Shown here piece after piece: positions 35,352 to 44,700 of a stretch of 62,256 nucleotides of DNA. The first letter of the stretch is position 1. Each line of letters opens with the position of its first letter. The translations under genes were made by a program, and so were the position numbers. Source of the stretch: Phycisphaerae bacterium (lineage in GTDB: Bacteria > Planctomycetota > Phycisphaerae > Phycisphaerales > SM1A02); NCBI GenBank assembly GCA_016795035.1, contig JAEUIT010000064.1, positions 1-62,256 on the forward strand. The letters run 5' to 3'. A model generated the notes under the pieces. It was not told the origin of the DNA. It worked only from the letters and a program-made list of their open reading frames with translations, and made no database searches.

Positions 35352-36287
35352 ATGGACCGAGTGACCGCTGTCATGCTTTTGGGTGGCCTGCGCCATTCCG
35401 CGCTCGAGGCGGATGCCGGGTTACGCCCCGCCTGCCTCCCGCTGGACGCCTCCACGAGCCTTTTGGGCACGTGGGTCGGTCTCCTTGCGCGGGCCGGCTG
35501 TGAGGCGCTTCGCGTCATCACGAGCGGCGGCGCGGGCGACGACGACATCGACCGCGAGGTCGACACCGCCCGGGCACGGCATCCCTCGATGACGATCACC
35601 CGCGCGGTCGAGGGCTCCTCGCACCGCGGCACCGGCGGACTCCTCCGCGACGCCGCCGCCGACCTCACCCTTGACGACTTCGTCCTCTACGTCGAGCCGC
35701 ACTGTGCGCCGCCGGCGGCGCTCGAGCCGCTCGTCGACGCCGGTCGCCGCGCCCCGATGGCCGTCGGCGTCGGCGCGAACGACGCGCCGGCGGGCAGCTG
35801 CCTCGTCAAGGTCGAACTGCTCGAGCACGCGCCGCGCATCGGCTACCACGACTTCAAGGAGCAGTTCATCCCGCTCATGGTGACGAAGGGGGTCCGCATC
35901 GTCCCGGTGCCGCTCGACTCGACCGGCCTGCGCGTGCATGACCTCCGCCGCTATCTCGCGTCGGTGTCGTCGCATCTTGCCCGCGGCCGACGCGGGGCGG
36001 AGCCGAGCATCCATCCTGGCGCCGACGTCCACCCGACCGCGCGCATCGACGGCGGGAGCATCATCGCGGCCGACGCGCACGTCGGCGCGCATGCGATCGT
36101 CCACGACTCGGTCGTCCTGGCGAACGCCGCCGTCGGCGAGCGCTCGGTGGTCGCCCGCAGCCTCGTGCCGCGCGGGTTCCGCGTGGCGCCGCGCTCGCTG
36201 ACCGTCGATCGCGTCCTCGACAAGGAAACGTCCGACGCCGCCGACGAAGTGCTCGCGCTCGGCGCGCCCGCGGGAGGTTCGCGATGA
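35352..36287 (+). CDS. Nucleotidyltransferase-like protein with divergent active site
   Basis: About 311 residues. The order resembles sugar-nucleotide pyrophosphorylases: a Rossmann-like N-terminal core (VTAVMLLGGLRHSAL, LPLDASTSLLGTWVGLLARAG) and a short left-handed beta-helix near the C-terminus (IHPGADVHPTARIDGG onward). The catalytic G-x-G-T-R-hexamer is missing, replaced by GGLRHSAL, and the usual Lys is not apparent. It may therefore be a non-catalytic or altered homolog. The start is uncertain; ATG 35352 begins the conserved part, with GGAGAGGAA about 11 bases upstream. The stop overlaps the exosortase ATG, tying it to exosortase expression. Confidence 0.7.
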   Translation: MDRVTAVMLLGGLRHSALEADAGLRPACLPLDASTSLLGTWVGLLARAGCEALRVITSGGAGDDDIDREVDTARARHPSMTITRAVEGSSHRGTGGLLRDAAADLTLDDFVLYVEPHCAPPAALEPLVDAGRRAPMAVGVGANDAPAGSCLVKVELLEHAPRIGYHDFKEQFIPLMVTKGVRIVPVPLDSTGLRVHDLRRYLASVSSHLARGRRGAEPSIHPGADVHPTARIDGGSIIAADAHVGAHAIVHDSVVLANAAVGERSVVARSLVPRGFRVAPRSLTVDRVLDKETSDAADEVLALGAPAGGSR

Positions 36288-37165
36288 GTTCCTCGGCGCT
36301 CACCGGCCGCCACGGCTGGACCGGTCTGCAGCTCGCGACGCTCGCGCTCCTCGTTGCAGGCGCCGTCTGGTCGTGCCTTCCCGCGTGGAAGGACATCTGG
36401 CTCGTCGCCACGCAGAAGGACGACTCCGGGTACATCCTCCTCGCGCCGATCGTGGCCGGCTACCTCTTTTGGATCCGGCGCTCGCGGCTACGGTTCGTGC
36501 GCTGCCGCACGAGCCTGCTCGGGCCGGCGATCCTCGTCGGCGGCTACGCGCTCACCTGGCTCGGCGACGAGCGCGACATCCATCTCGCGGAACACCTCGG
36601 CGCGATCGTCGCGGTCGTCGGCGCCGTCGTCACGATGACGGGCCTCGAGGTGCTGCGGCAGTTCGGCGCCGTCTTCCTCTCGCTCCTCTTCCTCCTGCCC
36701 GTGCCCGGCAGCGTGCGGCACGAGATCGCGGGGCCGCTGCAACTGAGCGCCGCGAAGTTCACGACCGGATTCCTCGAACTCATCGGCGTGCCCGCGATCC
36801 GCGAGGGCGCCGTCATCCGCATCAAGGACACGCCGGTCGCCGTGGGCGAGGCATGCGACGGCATGCGCATGGTGTTCGCGCTTGTCCTCGTCGTCTTCGC
36901 GTTCGTCTTCTCGGTGCCGCTCCGACCGGTCACGCGGATCACGCTCATCGCGCTCTCGCCGCTCGTCGCCCTCGTGTGCAACGTGCTGCGGCTCGTCCCG
37001 ACGAGCCTCGTCTACGGCTTCGCCGATCCGGCCACCGCGCAGTCGGTGCACGACGTTGCAGGCTGGCTCATGCTGCCGGCGGCGCTCCTCATGCTGCTCG
37101 GCATCGTGCGGCTCATGCGCTGGCTCGACTTGCCGGTCTTCCGCTGGAGGTTGCTTGCCACATGA
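36284..37165 (+). CDS. Exosortase (archaeosortase/exosortase family)
   Basis: A 293-residue inner-membrane protein with about eight helices. The three catalytic residues of the family are visible: Cys191 in GEACDGMRM, Arg236 in NVLRLVP and His256 in SVHDVAGW. Exosortases cleave PEP-CTERM-type tails and pass the protein to a surface acceptor, and are always linked to exopolysaccharide genes, as here. The gene is followed by EpsI in an ATGA overlap, the usual pairing. It may be the planctomycete XrtU type, but I cannot confirm the subtype. Likely substrates are the proteins at 14926 and 20445-24206. Confidence 0.93.
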   Translation: MSSSALTGRHGWTGLQLATLALLVAGAVWSCLPAWKDIWLVATQKDDSGYILLAPIVAGYLFWIRRSRLRFVRCRTSLLGPAILVGGYALTWLGDERDIHLAEHLGAIVAVVGAVVTMTGLEVLRQFGAVFLSLLFLLPVPGSVRHEIAGPLQLSAAKFTTGFLELIGVPAIREGAVIRIKDTPVAVGEACDGMRMVFALVLVVFAFVFSVPLRPVTRITLIALSPLVALVCNVLRLVPTSLVYGFADPATAQSVHDVAGWLMLPAALLMLLGIVRLMRWLDLPVFRWRLLAT

Positions 37166-37971
37166 GGCTTGACGCGCAACCCATCCGTCGTTTCGCCCGC
37201 CGTGCCGGCCGCCTCGCGCCGTTCGCGGCGGTGCTGTTGATGATCGCGTCGCCCGCCGTCCTCGCCCGCGGCGACGGCGGCATCGACGTGAAGCACCAGG
37301 CCGAGATCGCCGAGGCGATGCGCGAAGTCCCGCCCGTCATCGGGTCGTGGGCCAGCACCGAGATTCCGGTGCCGACCGAAGCGGTGCAGATCCTTCGGCC
37401 GAACGCGATCCTGTCGCGGCGCTTCACGCGCATCATGGCGCCGCCCAGCGGCGAGGAGGCGACCTCGACCGAACAGGCCGGACCGCGCTCCGCGATCGTC
37501 GCGATCATCCACTGCGGCGACGTCCGCGACATGCTCGGCCACTATCCGCCGCGCTGCTATCCCGCCAACGGCTGGACCAACGACGAAGCGTCGTCGCGGG
37601 TCCTCCTCATGACCGGCGAGGACGGCCACTCATGGCCGCTTCGCTACTACCGATTCACCCGCGCCGAACGCGGCGGCGGGCTCCGCGCGATGATCGTCCT
37701 GAGCGCCTTCATCCTTCCCAACGGCACGCTCGCGACGGACGCCTCCGTCCTCGAGGAGCGTGCGGTGAAGAAGGCGATGTCGCGGCAGGGGGTCGCGCAG
37801 CTTCAGTTTGTCTTTGAGACCGACGCGACACCGGAGGCTTGCCTCCACGTCGCGCGAGAGATTCTGGACGCAATGCCGAAGTCGCTCCTCGAGCGTCTCG
37901 GCGTTGCAGGCCTCGACGGCGACGAGTCCTCGGACTCGGACCTCGGCGCGGGCCACGAAGGAGATCATTGA
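37162..37971 (+). CDS. EpsI-family exosortase-associated protein
   Basis: A 269-residue protein with an N-terminal signal or anchor helix (about 14-36) and the EpsI hallmark IHCGDVRDMLGHYPPRCYPA with its two conserved Cys, then GWTND and RYYRF. EpsI is either fused to exosortases or encoded next to them, and is thought to assist polysaccharide export or sorting. The acidic C-terminus (DGDESSDSDLGAGHEGD) is not conserved. It overlaps the exosortase stop (ATGA) and the next start (TGATG), so it belongs firmly to the operon. Confidence 0.88.
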   Translation: MRLDAQPIRRFARRAGRLAPFAAVLLMIASPAVLARGDGGIDVKHQAEIAEAMREVPPVIGSWASTEIPVPTEAVQILRPNAILSRRFTRIMAPPSGEEATSTEQAGPRSAIVAIIHCGDVRDMLGHYPPRCYPANGWTNDEASSRVLLMTGEDGHSWPLRYYRFTRAERGGGLRAMIVLSAFILPNGTLATDASVLEERAVKKAMSRQGVAQLQFVFETDATPEACLHVAREILDAMPKSLLERLGVAGLDGDESSDSDLGAGHEGDH

Positions 37972-40220
37972 TGCCAGACGCAGTTGACACCGAACTCGCC
38001 CTCGCACCGCGCGAAGACGTGCGCGTCGGACCGGTAGGCGCCGCGATGGCCGCCGAGGAGGAGGCTGCGCCGAATCCGATCAGCATGGTGCTCGACCGCC
38101 TGCACGGTCGCTGGCTGTGGATCGTCCTCTGCGCGGTGGTCTTGGTGCCGACCTTCGCGGTCGCCGGGTTCCTCCTGACGCCGGTGACGTACGCGTCGAG
38201 CGGCCTCATCAACATCGAGGCCGAAGTCGATCCCGTCACCGAGGGCATCAAGGAGACGGGCACGATGAGCAACTTCCCGAGCTTCGTGCTCGAGCAGACG
38301 ATGCAGATCAAGTCCGATCGCGTCCTCACCGAGGCGATGAACGATCCGCGCCTCCAGCCGTTCGCCGCGATCTTGCGCGAGCGCGGCGTCGTGACGCTCG
38401 CCGACGGCCTCAGCGTCAACAACACGAAGGGCACCGGCCTCATCTCCGTCCAGTTCGAGTCGACCGATCCGCTCTTCAGCGCCGCCGCGGCGAATGCCGT
38501 GATCGACGCCTACAAGCGCATCACGAGCCCCGAGTCAGAGAAGAAGATCCGCGAACGCCTCGCGAACAACCGTGACCAGCTGCAGAAGGTCGAGTCGGAC
38601 ATCGGCGACAAGAACGTCGAGATGTCGAAACTCCTCGCCGAGTCGCCGTGGCGCACGATCGAGCTCGATCCGCTCGTCCAAGATCGCGTGCGCAAGCTCG
38701 AGTCCACCACGCAGTCGATCGCGGAGGCCGACGTCGCGCTTCAGCGCATCGTGGACGCGCTCCCGCCCGAGGCGCGTTCCGCGCCGCCGGCCGACGCGCG
38801 GCTCGAACCCTCGATGGGCGAGCTCGACGCGATCAACCCAAACCTGCCGGCGATCCGCCGCCAGATCGACGAGACCGAGACGCAGCTCGAACTCGCGAAG
38901 AAGAACTACAGCCCGAAGCACCCGATCTTCCAGAACGTCGAGAAGCGGCTCGGCCTCTATCGCGCCCAGCTCGACCGCGAACTTGAGAACGCGAAGGACG
39001 CATGGAAGACCGGCCCCGGCCGCGCGGTGAGCTACGGCGAGATCGCCGACGGCAAGAAGCGCCTCGAGGAGAGGTTCCAGGCGCTCCAAGGCGAGATCGA
39101 CACGATGAACCGGCTCATGCTCCGCGCGTCGAACATCCGTCGCGAGCTGACACGGCTCGAGGAAGAGCGCATGCTCTACAGCGACCGCATCAAGGAGTTG
39201 AGCCGCGAGGAAGTCGCGATCACCGACGATCGCATCAAGTTCCCGATCCAGGCCGCGCCGAATCCTAAGCCGAGCAAGGACCGCCGCGTGCCGATGGCCG
39301 CGGCCGGCGCGCTCGCGGGCGTGGGCATTCCGATCGTCTTCTTCTTCCTCTTGGGCACGCTCGACAAGCGCACGTTCGGCACGCGGCAGCTCGCCGGACA
39401 CAACCCGGGCAAACTCCTCTGCGCCGGCGCGATCCCCGACATGGACGCGCTCAAGGACGATCCGCAGAACCGCGACCTCGCGTCGAACTGCGTGCACCGG
39501 ATACGCACCCGCATCGAGAGCCGGCGAACCCCCGGCGACGGCTACGCGCTCATGGTCTCGAGCCCGTTCCAAGGCGACGGCAAGACGACGCTCGCCGTCG
39601 CGCTTGCGTGGAGTTACGCCGAAAGCGGCGCCCGCACGCTGCTCGTCGACTGCGACTTCATCGGCCAGGCGCTCTCGTTCCAGTTCGGCCACCTCGCGGC
39701 GCCGGGCGTGCGCGAGGCGCTCCAAGGCGCCGACTCCACCGGCCTCATCGTATCGGTCGGCGACTCGCTCGGCCTTCTTCCGGTCGGCCGCGATCGGCAC
39801 TTCGGCGCAAGCCGCGTGCATCCGACCGGGCTGCGTCGACTCTTCCGCGAGCTGCGGAATCGCTACGACGTCATCATCGTCGACACCGGTCCGATGACGG
39901 CGAGCATCGAAGCGCTCCCGGTCGCGAGCGCGGTCGACGGCGTCGTTCTCTCATTGCGCCGCGGCCGGTCGCGGCAGCGGCTCGACGAGTGCATCGCCGA
40001 CATCGGATCGGTCGGCGCCGAGTACCTCGGCGTCGTCCTCAACTACGCCGACCGCAAGGACTGCATGCGTTATGGCTCGGTTTCGCGCATGAGCGAGGAC
40101 GTCACGAAGGCGCTCGAAGGCCGTTCGACCCCGGCGCCGGCGCACCCGCTTCTCGCCGCGATCCAGTCTGGCGGCGGCCGCGGCAAGGACTCGATCACCC
40201 GTGAGGGCGACGCGGCATGA
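37971..40220 (+). CDS. Polysaccharide co-polymerase / BY-kinase-like chain-length protein
   Basis: A 749-residue Wzc/GumC-like protein. Two membrane helices (about 48-70 and 440-463) bracket a long periplasmic coiled-coil region (LETTQ-type heptads, QIDETETQLELAKKNY). The cytoplasmic part has Walker A SPFQGDGKTT near 530, Walker A' LLVDCDF and Walker B VIIVDTGP, as in bacterial tyrosine kinases. The C-terminal tail lacks the Tyr cluster normally autophosphorylated (it ends GRGKDSITREGDAA), so kinase signalling may be altered or the tail may be elsewhere. It controls polymer length and export with the polymerase at 29358. Confidence 0.88.
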   Translation: MPDAVDTELALAPREDVRVGPVGAAMAAEEEAAPNPISMVLDRLHGRWLWIVLCAVVLVPTFAVAGFLLTPVTYASSGLINIEAEVDPVTEGIKETGTMSNFPSFVLEQTMQIKSDRVLTEAMNDPRLQPFAAILRERGVVTLADGLSVNNTKGTGLISVQFESTDPLFSAAAANAVIDAYKRITSPESEKKIRERLANNRDQLQKVESDIGDKNVEMSKLLAESPWRTIELDPLVQDRVRKLESTTQSIAEADVALQRIVDALPPEARSAPPADARLEPSMGELDAINPNLPAIRRQIDETETQLELAKKNYSPKHPIFQNVEKRLGLYRAQLDRELENAKDAWKTGPGRAVSYGEIADGKKRLEERFQALQGEIDTMNRLMLRASNIRRELTRLEEERMLYSDRIKELSREEVAITDDRIKFPIQAAPNPKPSKDRRVPMAAAGALAGVGIPIVFFFLLGTLDKRTFGTRQLAGHNPGKLLCAGAIPDMDALKDDPQNRDLASNCVHRIRTRIESRRTPGDGYALMVSSPFQGDGKTTLAVALAWSYAESGARTLLVDCDFIGQALSFQFGHLAAPGVREALQGADSTGLIVSVGDSLGLLPVGRDRHFGASRVHPTGLRRLFRELRNRYDVIIVDTGPMTASIEALPVASAVDGVVLSLRRGRSRQRLDECIADIGSVGAEYLGVVLNYADRKDCMRYGSVSRMSEDVTKALEGRSTPAPAHPLLAAIQSGGGRGKDSITREGDAA

Positions 40221-41761
40221 CGCCGGAGGCGCTCCGACTCGTTCCGGCAGTCACCGACGCCCCCAGCGCGGGAGTCGCCGGCGTCGCTGGCGTTGCCGCG
40301 CCGCAGGCCGGCGCGGTCGCGCCGCGCGTATGGGGCCTGAGCGCGACGCAACTCCACGACGCCTACTGGCGCGCCCAGGGCGTCGAGTGCGTCCGCCGCG
40401 GCGAACGCACGCCGCCCGAGCCGGGCGCCGACGCCTATCTTCTCCTCGAGCCCGACCAGCTCGTCGTCTTCGATCTGCGCGAGATCTCGGAACCGCTGCA
40501 ATGGACCCGCGCGACGCTCTGCCGCCTGCGCGTCGTCGAGGCGGCGGAGGAGGCCTATCGCGAGCGCGTGCGCCTCGGCGACGACGGACTCGTCAAGCGC
40601 ATCGAGCGCGTGTATTCGCGGGAGGTGCGCGCCGCCTATCGCGTCCTCTTCACCGACCGGGTCAGCCTGGCCCGCGCCTGGAGCGGCGCGACCACGCGCC
40701 GTGAAGGATGGCTCGCGCTCCGGCGCACCGTCTCCTTCTCGCGCACCGACGACTTCCGCGTGCACGGCCGAAGCTACCGACGCGGTGACCTCGAGGCGGA
40801 GAGCCGCCTTCTCTCGGAACTCGTGAACCGTTGGAGCGATCCCGAGCGCGCGATCGACGGCATCGAACAGGTGTCGCAAGGCATCGTGGGCCCGAAGGGG
40901 ACCTCGCTCGCCGACGCGCAGACGGTCGTCGGCCCGCTGTGGCTTGGCGTGCGCGACGCGAACGGGACGACGCTGGGCGCCGCCGCGCCACTCATTGGTC
41001 CGGCCTGGATCGCCGACGACGGACCGGTCGACGCGCTGCCCGAGCCGGTGCGCCTCCTTCCCATCTCCGAGATCCTCTCGCCCGACCGCCGCGCCGAGCG
41101 CGACGCCGCCAATCCCGCCGACCGCTCGTTCTATCTCCTCGTGAAGCGCGCGATCGACATCGGCGTGAGCCTCACGGTGCTCGCGTGCCTCCTGCCGATC
41201 CTCTTCGTCGTCGGCTGCGCGGTCGTCATCGACGACGGCTGGCCCATCTTCTTCGGTCATCGCCGACAGACGAAGGGCGGCCGCATCTTCCATTGCTGGA
41301 AGTTCCGCACGATGCGCCGCAACGCGGAGGCGCTCGCGAAGGAGTTGCGGGCGCTCAACGTCTGCGACGGTCCGCAGTTCTTCATCAAGGACGACCCGCG
41401 CGTCACGCGCGTCGGCAGGGTGCTGCGCAAGTGGCATCTCGACGAGCTGCCGCAATTCTGGAACGTGCTCGTCGGCGACATGAGCCTCGTCGGTCCGCGC
41501 CCGAGCCCGGACGGCGAGAACCAGTTCTGCCCGGCGTGGCGCGAGCTTCGTCTCAGCGTGCGCCCGGGCATCACGGGGCTCTGGCAGGTCGAACGCACCC
41601 GCGAGCCGGGCCGAGACTTTCAGGAGTGGATCCGCTTCGACATCGAGTACGTCAACCGTGCGAGCCTCGCGCTCGACATCCAGATCTGCGTGAAGACCAT
41701 CCTCAACATCATCGGCCGGGGCGAATCCGCCGGCCGCACTCCCAATGGCGCGAACGACTAA
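40217..41761 (+). CDS. Initiating sugar transferase with unusual N-terminal domain
   Basis: A 514-residue protein. Residues about 305-514 are a complete bacterial sugar transferase (polyprenyl-phosphate glycosyl-1-phosphate transferase). They comprise one reentrant helix (VKRAIDIGVSLTVLACLLPIL), HCWKFRTM, DELPQFWNVLVGDMSLVGPR and RPGITGLWQV. This loads the first sugar of the repeat unit onto undecaprenyl phosphate. The first 300 residues are not the four-helix module of WcaJ/WbaP. They form a soluble domain with WGLSATQLHDAYW and a short segment like a nucleotidyltransferase beta-helix (GPLWLGVRDAN, LIGPAWIADD). I do not recognise it as a named family. ATGA overlap upstream. Confidence 0.88.
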   Translation: MTPEALRLVPAVTDAPSAGVAGVAGVAAPQAGAVAPRVWGLSATQLHDAYWRAQGVECVRRGERTPPEPGADAYLLLEPDQLVVFDLREISEPLQWTRATLCRLRVVEAAEEAYRERVRLGDDGLVKRIERVYSREVRAAYRVLFTDRVSLARAWSGATTRREGWLALRRTVSFSRTDDFRVHGRSYRRGDLEAESRLLSELVNRWSDPERAIDGIEQVSQGIVGPKGTSLADAQTVVGPLWLGVRDANGTTLGAAAPLIGPAWIADDGPVDALPEPVRLLPISEILSPDRRAERDAANPADRSFYLLVKRAIDIGVSLTVLACLLPILFVVGCAVVIDDGWPIFFGHRRQTKGGRIFHCWKFRTMRRNAEALAKELRALNVCDGPQFFIKDDPRVTRVGRVLRKWHLDELPQFWNVLVGDMSLVGPRPSPDGENQFCPAWRELRLSVRPGITGLWQVERTREPGRDFQEWIRFDIEYVNRASLALDIQICVKTILNIIGRGESAGRTPNGAND

Positions 41762-44700
41762 GCGAACCACCAGAGCCCGCAAACGGCTCGTCCTCCTCGT
41801 TGTCCTCTCGAGCGTCGTGGCCGGCAGCGGTCTCGTGCTCGGTGGCGTCTATGTCGGCGTGCGGATGTATCGCGCGAAGGAAGCCCAAGCCGCGCGCGAG
41901 GAAGGGTGGAAGGCCTACGACGAGGGCAAGTGGGACGTCGCGCTCGCGAAGCTCTCCGCGTACGTCGGCGCCGGCAACCAGCGCGACGGCGACGCGGTGC
42001 TGCGCCTCGCGAAGGCGCGCTCGCAGGTCGCGGCCGCGAACAGCCGACACTTCCTGGATGCGGCGCGCTTCTACAACGCCGCGCTCGAGCTCAAGCCCGG
42101 CGATCCCACGGCGCTCGAAGGCTTGGTCGAGTGCTACGCGGAGTTAGGCTATAGCCTCGAACTCCAGAAGGCCGCGGAGCAGCTTCTCGCGGCGCAACCG
42201 GGGAACAAGCGGGCGCTCGTCGCGAGCTACTGGCTCGCCGTCAGTAAGGGCGACGCACAGGACTCCCTCCGCATCGCGGAGCGCCTCATCGAGGTCGAGC
42301 CCGACAACTACGCGTGGCGCGCGCTCGCGCTCGAATCGATGCGCGCCGGCGGCGCGAAGCTCGACGACCGCGTCGCCCGCGTGCAGGAGTGGATCGCGGC
42401 GGACGGGAAGGACGGCACCGAAGGCGACGGCCGCTACCACCTCTTCCTCGCCGAGGTCTATCGCGAAGCGGGCGAGCCGCAGAAGGCCGCGGCCGAGGCG
42501 AAGACGGCGATGCAGCTTGGCATGCCCGACACCAAAACGCTCGGCGTCCTCGTCGAACTCTTCGATCGCCTCGGCGATCCGATGTCCGCGGAAGCCGCGG
42601 TCGGCTCGGCGGCCGCGAAGGGCGTCGATCCCGTCGCGCTCGCGCTCATGCAGGTGAACCGCTACTGGCTGAGCGGCCGCCTCAACGAGGCGACGCAGGC
42701 GCTCGACGCGATCCCGATGGGGGCCGACGGCAGCGACGGCATCGAGCCGCTTCGCGCCCGCGTGATGCTCGCCGAAGGCGGGCGCGACATCGCCGCCGCC
42801 GATCGCGCGATGCAGGCGCTCAAGACGCGCGTGGCGGGATCGCCCGCCGACGCCGAGAAGGTGAACCCCTGGATCGACGCGATCGTCGCCACGCGGGCGC
42901 TACCTGACGACGAGAAGTCGCGGGCCGCGATGATGGCCGCGATCGAGCGCGCCCTCACCGCCAACCGCAACGACGCGTTCCTCCGCTTCCGCGCCGGCGA
43001 GATGGCGCTTGCGCTCGGCGAGACCGAGGAGGCCGCGCGGCAATTCCGCGCCGCCTACGACCTCGAGGACCGGCGCTGGATGAACGCGGCGATCCAACTG
43101 ATCTCCGCGCTCCTCGCGCTCGGCCGCACCGACGAGGCGTTCCCGATCGCCCGCGTGAACTTCGACCGCTATGGATGGAATCCCGCTGCGGGCCTCGCGC
43201 TCGCGCAGGCGTGCACATCGCTCATCGAGGAAGGCCGCGAGCCGTGGGTGATCGACCCGTCGTTGCCGAAGGGCATGGGCGGCGTGCGCATCATCCGCTG
43301 GATGTACGAGGATCCGGTCAGCCCGATCCGCGACAGCGCGTTCCTCCTGCCGTACCTCGTCAGCGCCTGCATCAGCGAGCGCGACCTCGACAGCGCCCGC
43401 ACGTTCGCCGAGAAGGCGGTGGCCGACGAGAAGAGCGAGGCGAACGGCCTGCTCCTTCTCGCCGGCATCCTCACGAACCGTTCGTACGGCGACCTGCCGG
43501 AGCGGGCGATCGCCGCGGCGAAGGCGCGCGGCGCGTCGGCCATCGACACCACGGTCGCCTCGGCGCGGCTCGCGATCGCCCGCGGCAACGCGGAGTCGGC
43601 GCGGTTCGACGTGGAGTCCGCGTTGCAGGCGGGCGGGACCGAACTCTCGGCGAAGGACCGCGCGGCGCTCGCGCGCGTGCGCGCCGAGGCGGCGGTCGCG
43701 TCGCGCAGCGACGACGTCCTCTCGACGCTCGGCGAGCTCGTGAAGAATGACGGCGGCAATCCCGACAACCTGCTCTTCGTGCTCGCCCAGCAGTCGGCGT
43801 GGACCGACGAGTCGTTCGTCATCGCGTGCCTCTCGCGGCTCAAGCAACTGGTCGGCGAACGGTCGCCGCGCTACGTGCTCAGCGAGGCGGGCCGCACGCT
43901 GCAGTTCCACCGCAACGACCAGAACGAGCTGTCGAAGGCGGTCATCGCGGTCAACGACCTGCTCGAGGGGGATCCCGACTCGGTCGGTGGCCTCGTCACG
44001 ATGTCGACCCTCCTCAGCATGAAGTCGCCGCCGGATCTCGCGCAGGCCGCGAAGTTCCTCGAGCGCGCCTTGACGTTGCAGCCGGGGCGCCGCGAGCTCT
44101 ATCCCGAGCTCGTCTCGCTCTACCAGCGGACCGGCGACTTCGCCAACGCCAGCAAGCGCCTCCAGCAGTACGAGCGCATCACCGAGAACGATCCCGAAGG
44201 AGCCCGCAGCGCGGCGCGGCTGATGCTCGCCCAGGCCGACTACGGGTCGGCGATCCCGGCGCTCGAGCGCATCGCGCGGGCGACCGGCGCCGAGGCCGAC
44301 GCCGTCGCGCTCGCCGACGCGAAGCGCCGCACCGGGCGCCTCGACGAGGCGGAGAAGATCCTCCGCGACGCCTGCGCCAAGAACACGCGCGGCCCGCTTG
44401 CCGTGCTCGCGTTCGCCGAGTTCTTCGCCCGCACCGGTCGCGTCGACGCCGCCCGCACCGTGATCGCCGAGGACGGCGCCCGCCCCGAACCTACGCTCAC
44501 GCCGGCGAGCCGCGCCTTCATCCTCGCGCGGCTTGAACTCGACTACGGCGATCCGAAGGCCGCGGGGGCGCTCGTCGACGAGGCCCGCGGGCTCGCTCCC
44601 GACTCGACGTCGGTCGCGCTTCTCGGCGCCCGCCAGAAGGTCGCGACCGGCGACATCCCGGGCGGCCTCGCCCTCGCCCGTGCGGCGCTCGACAAGCATC

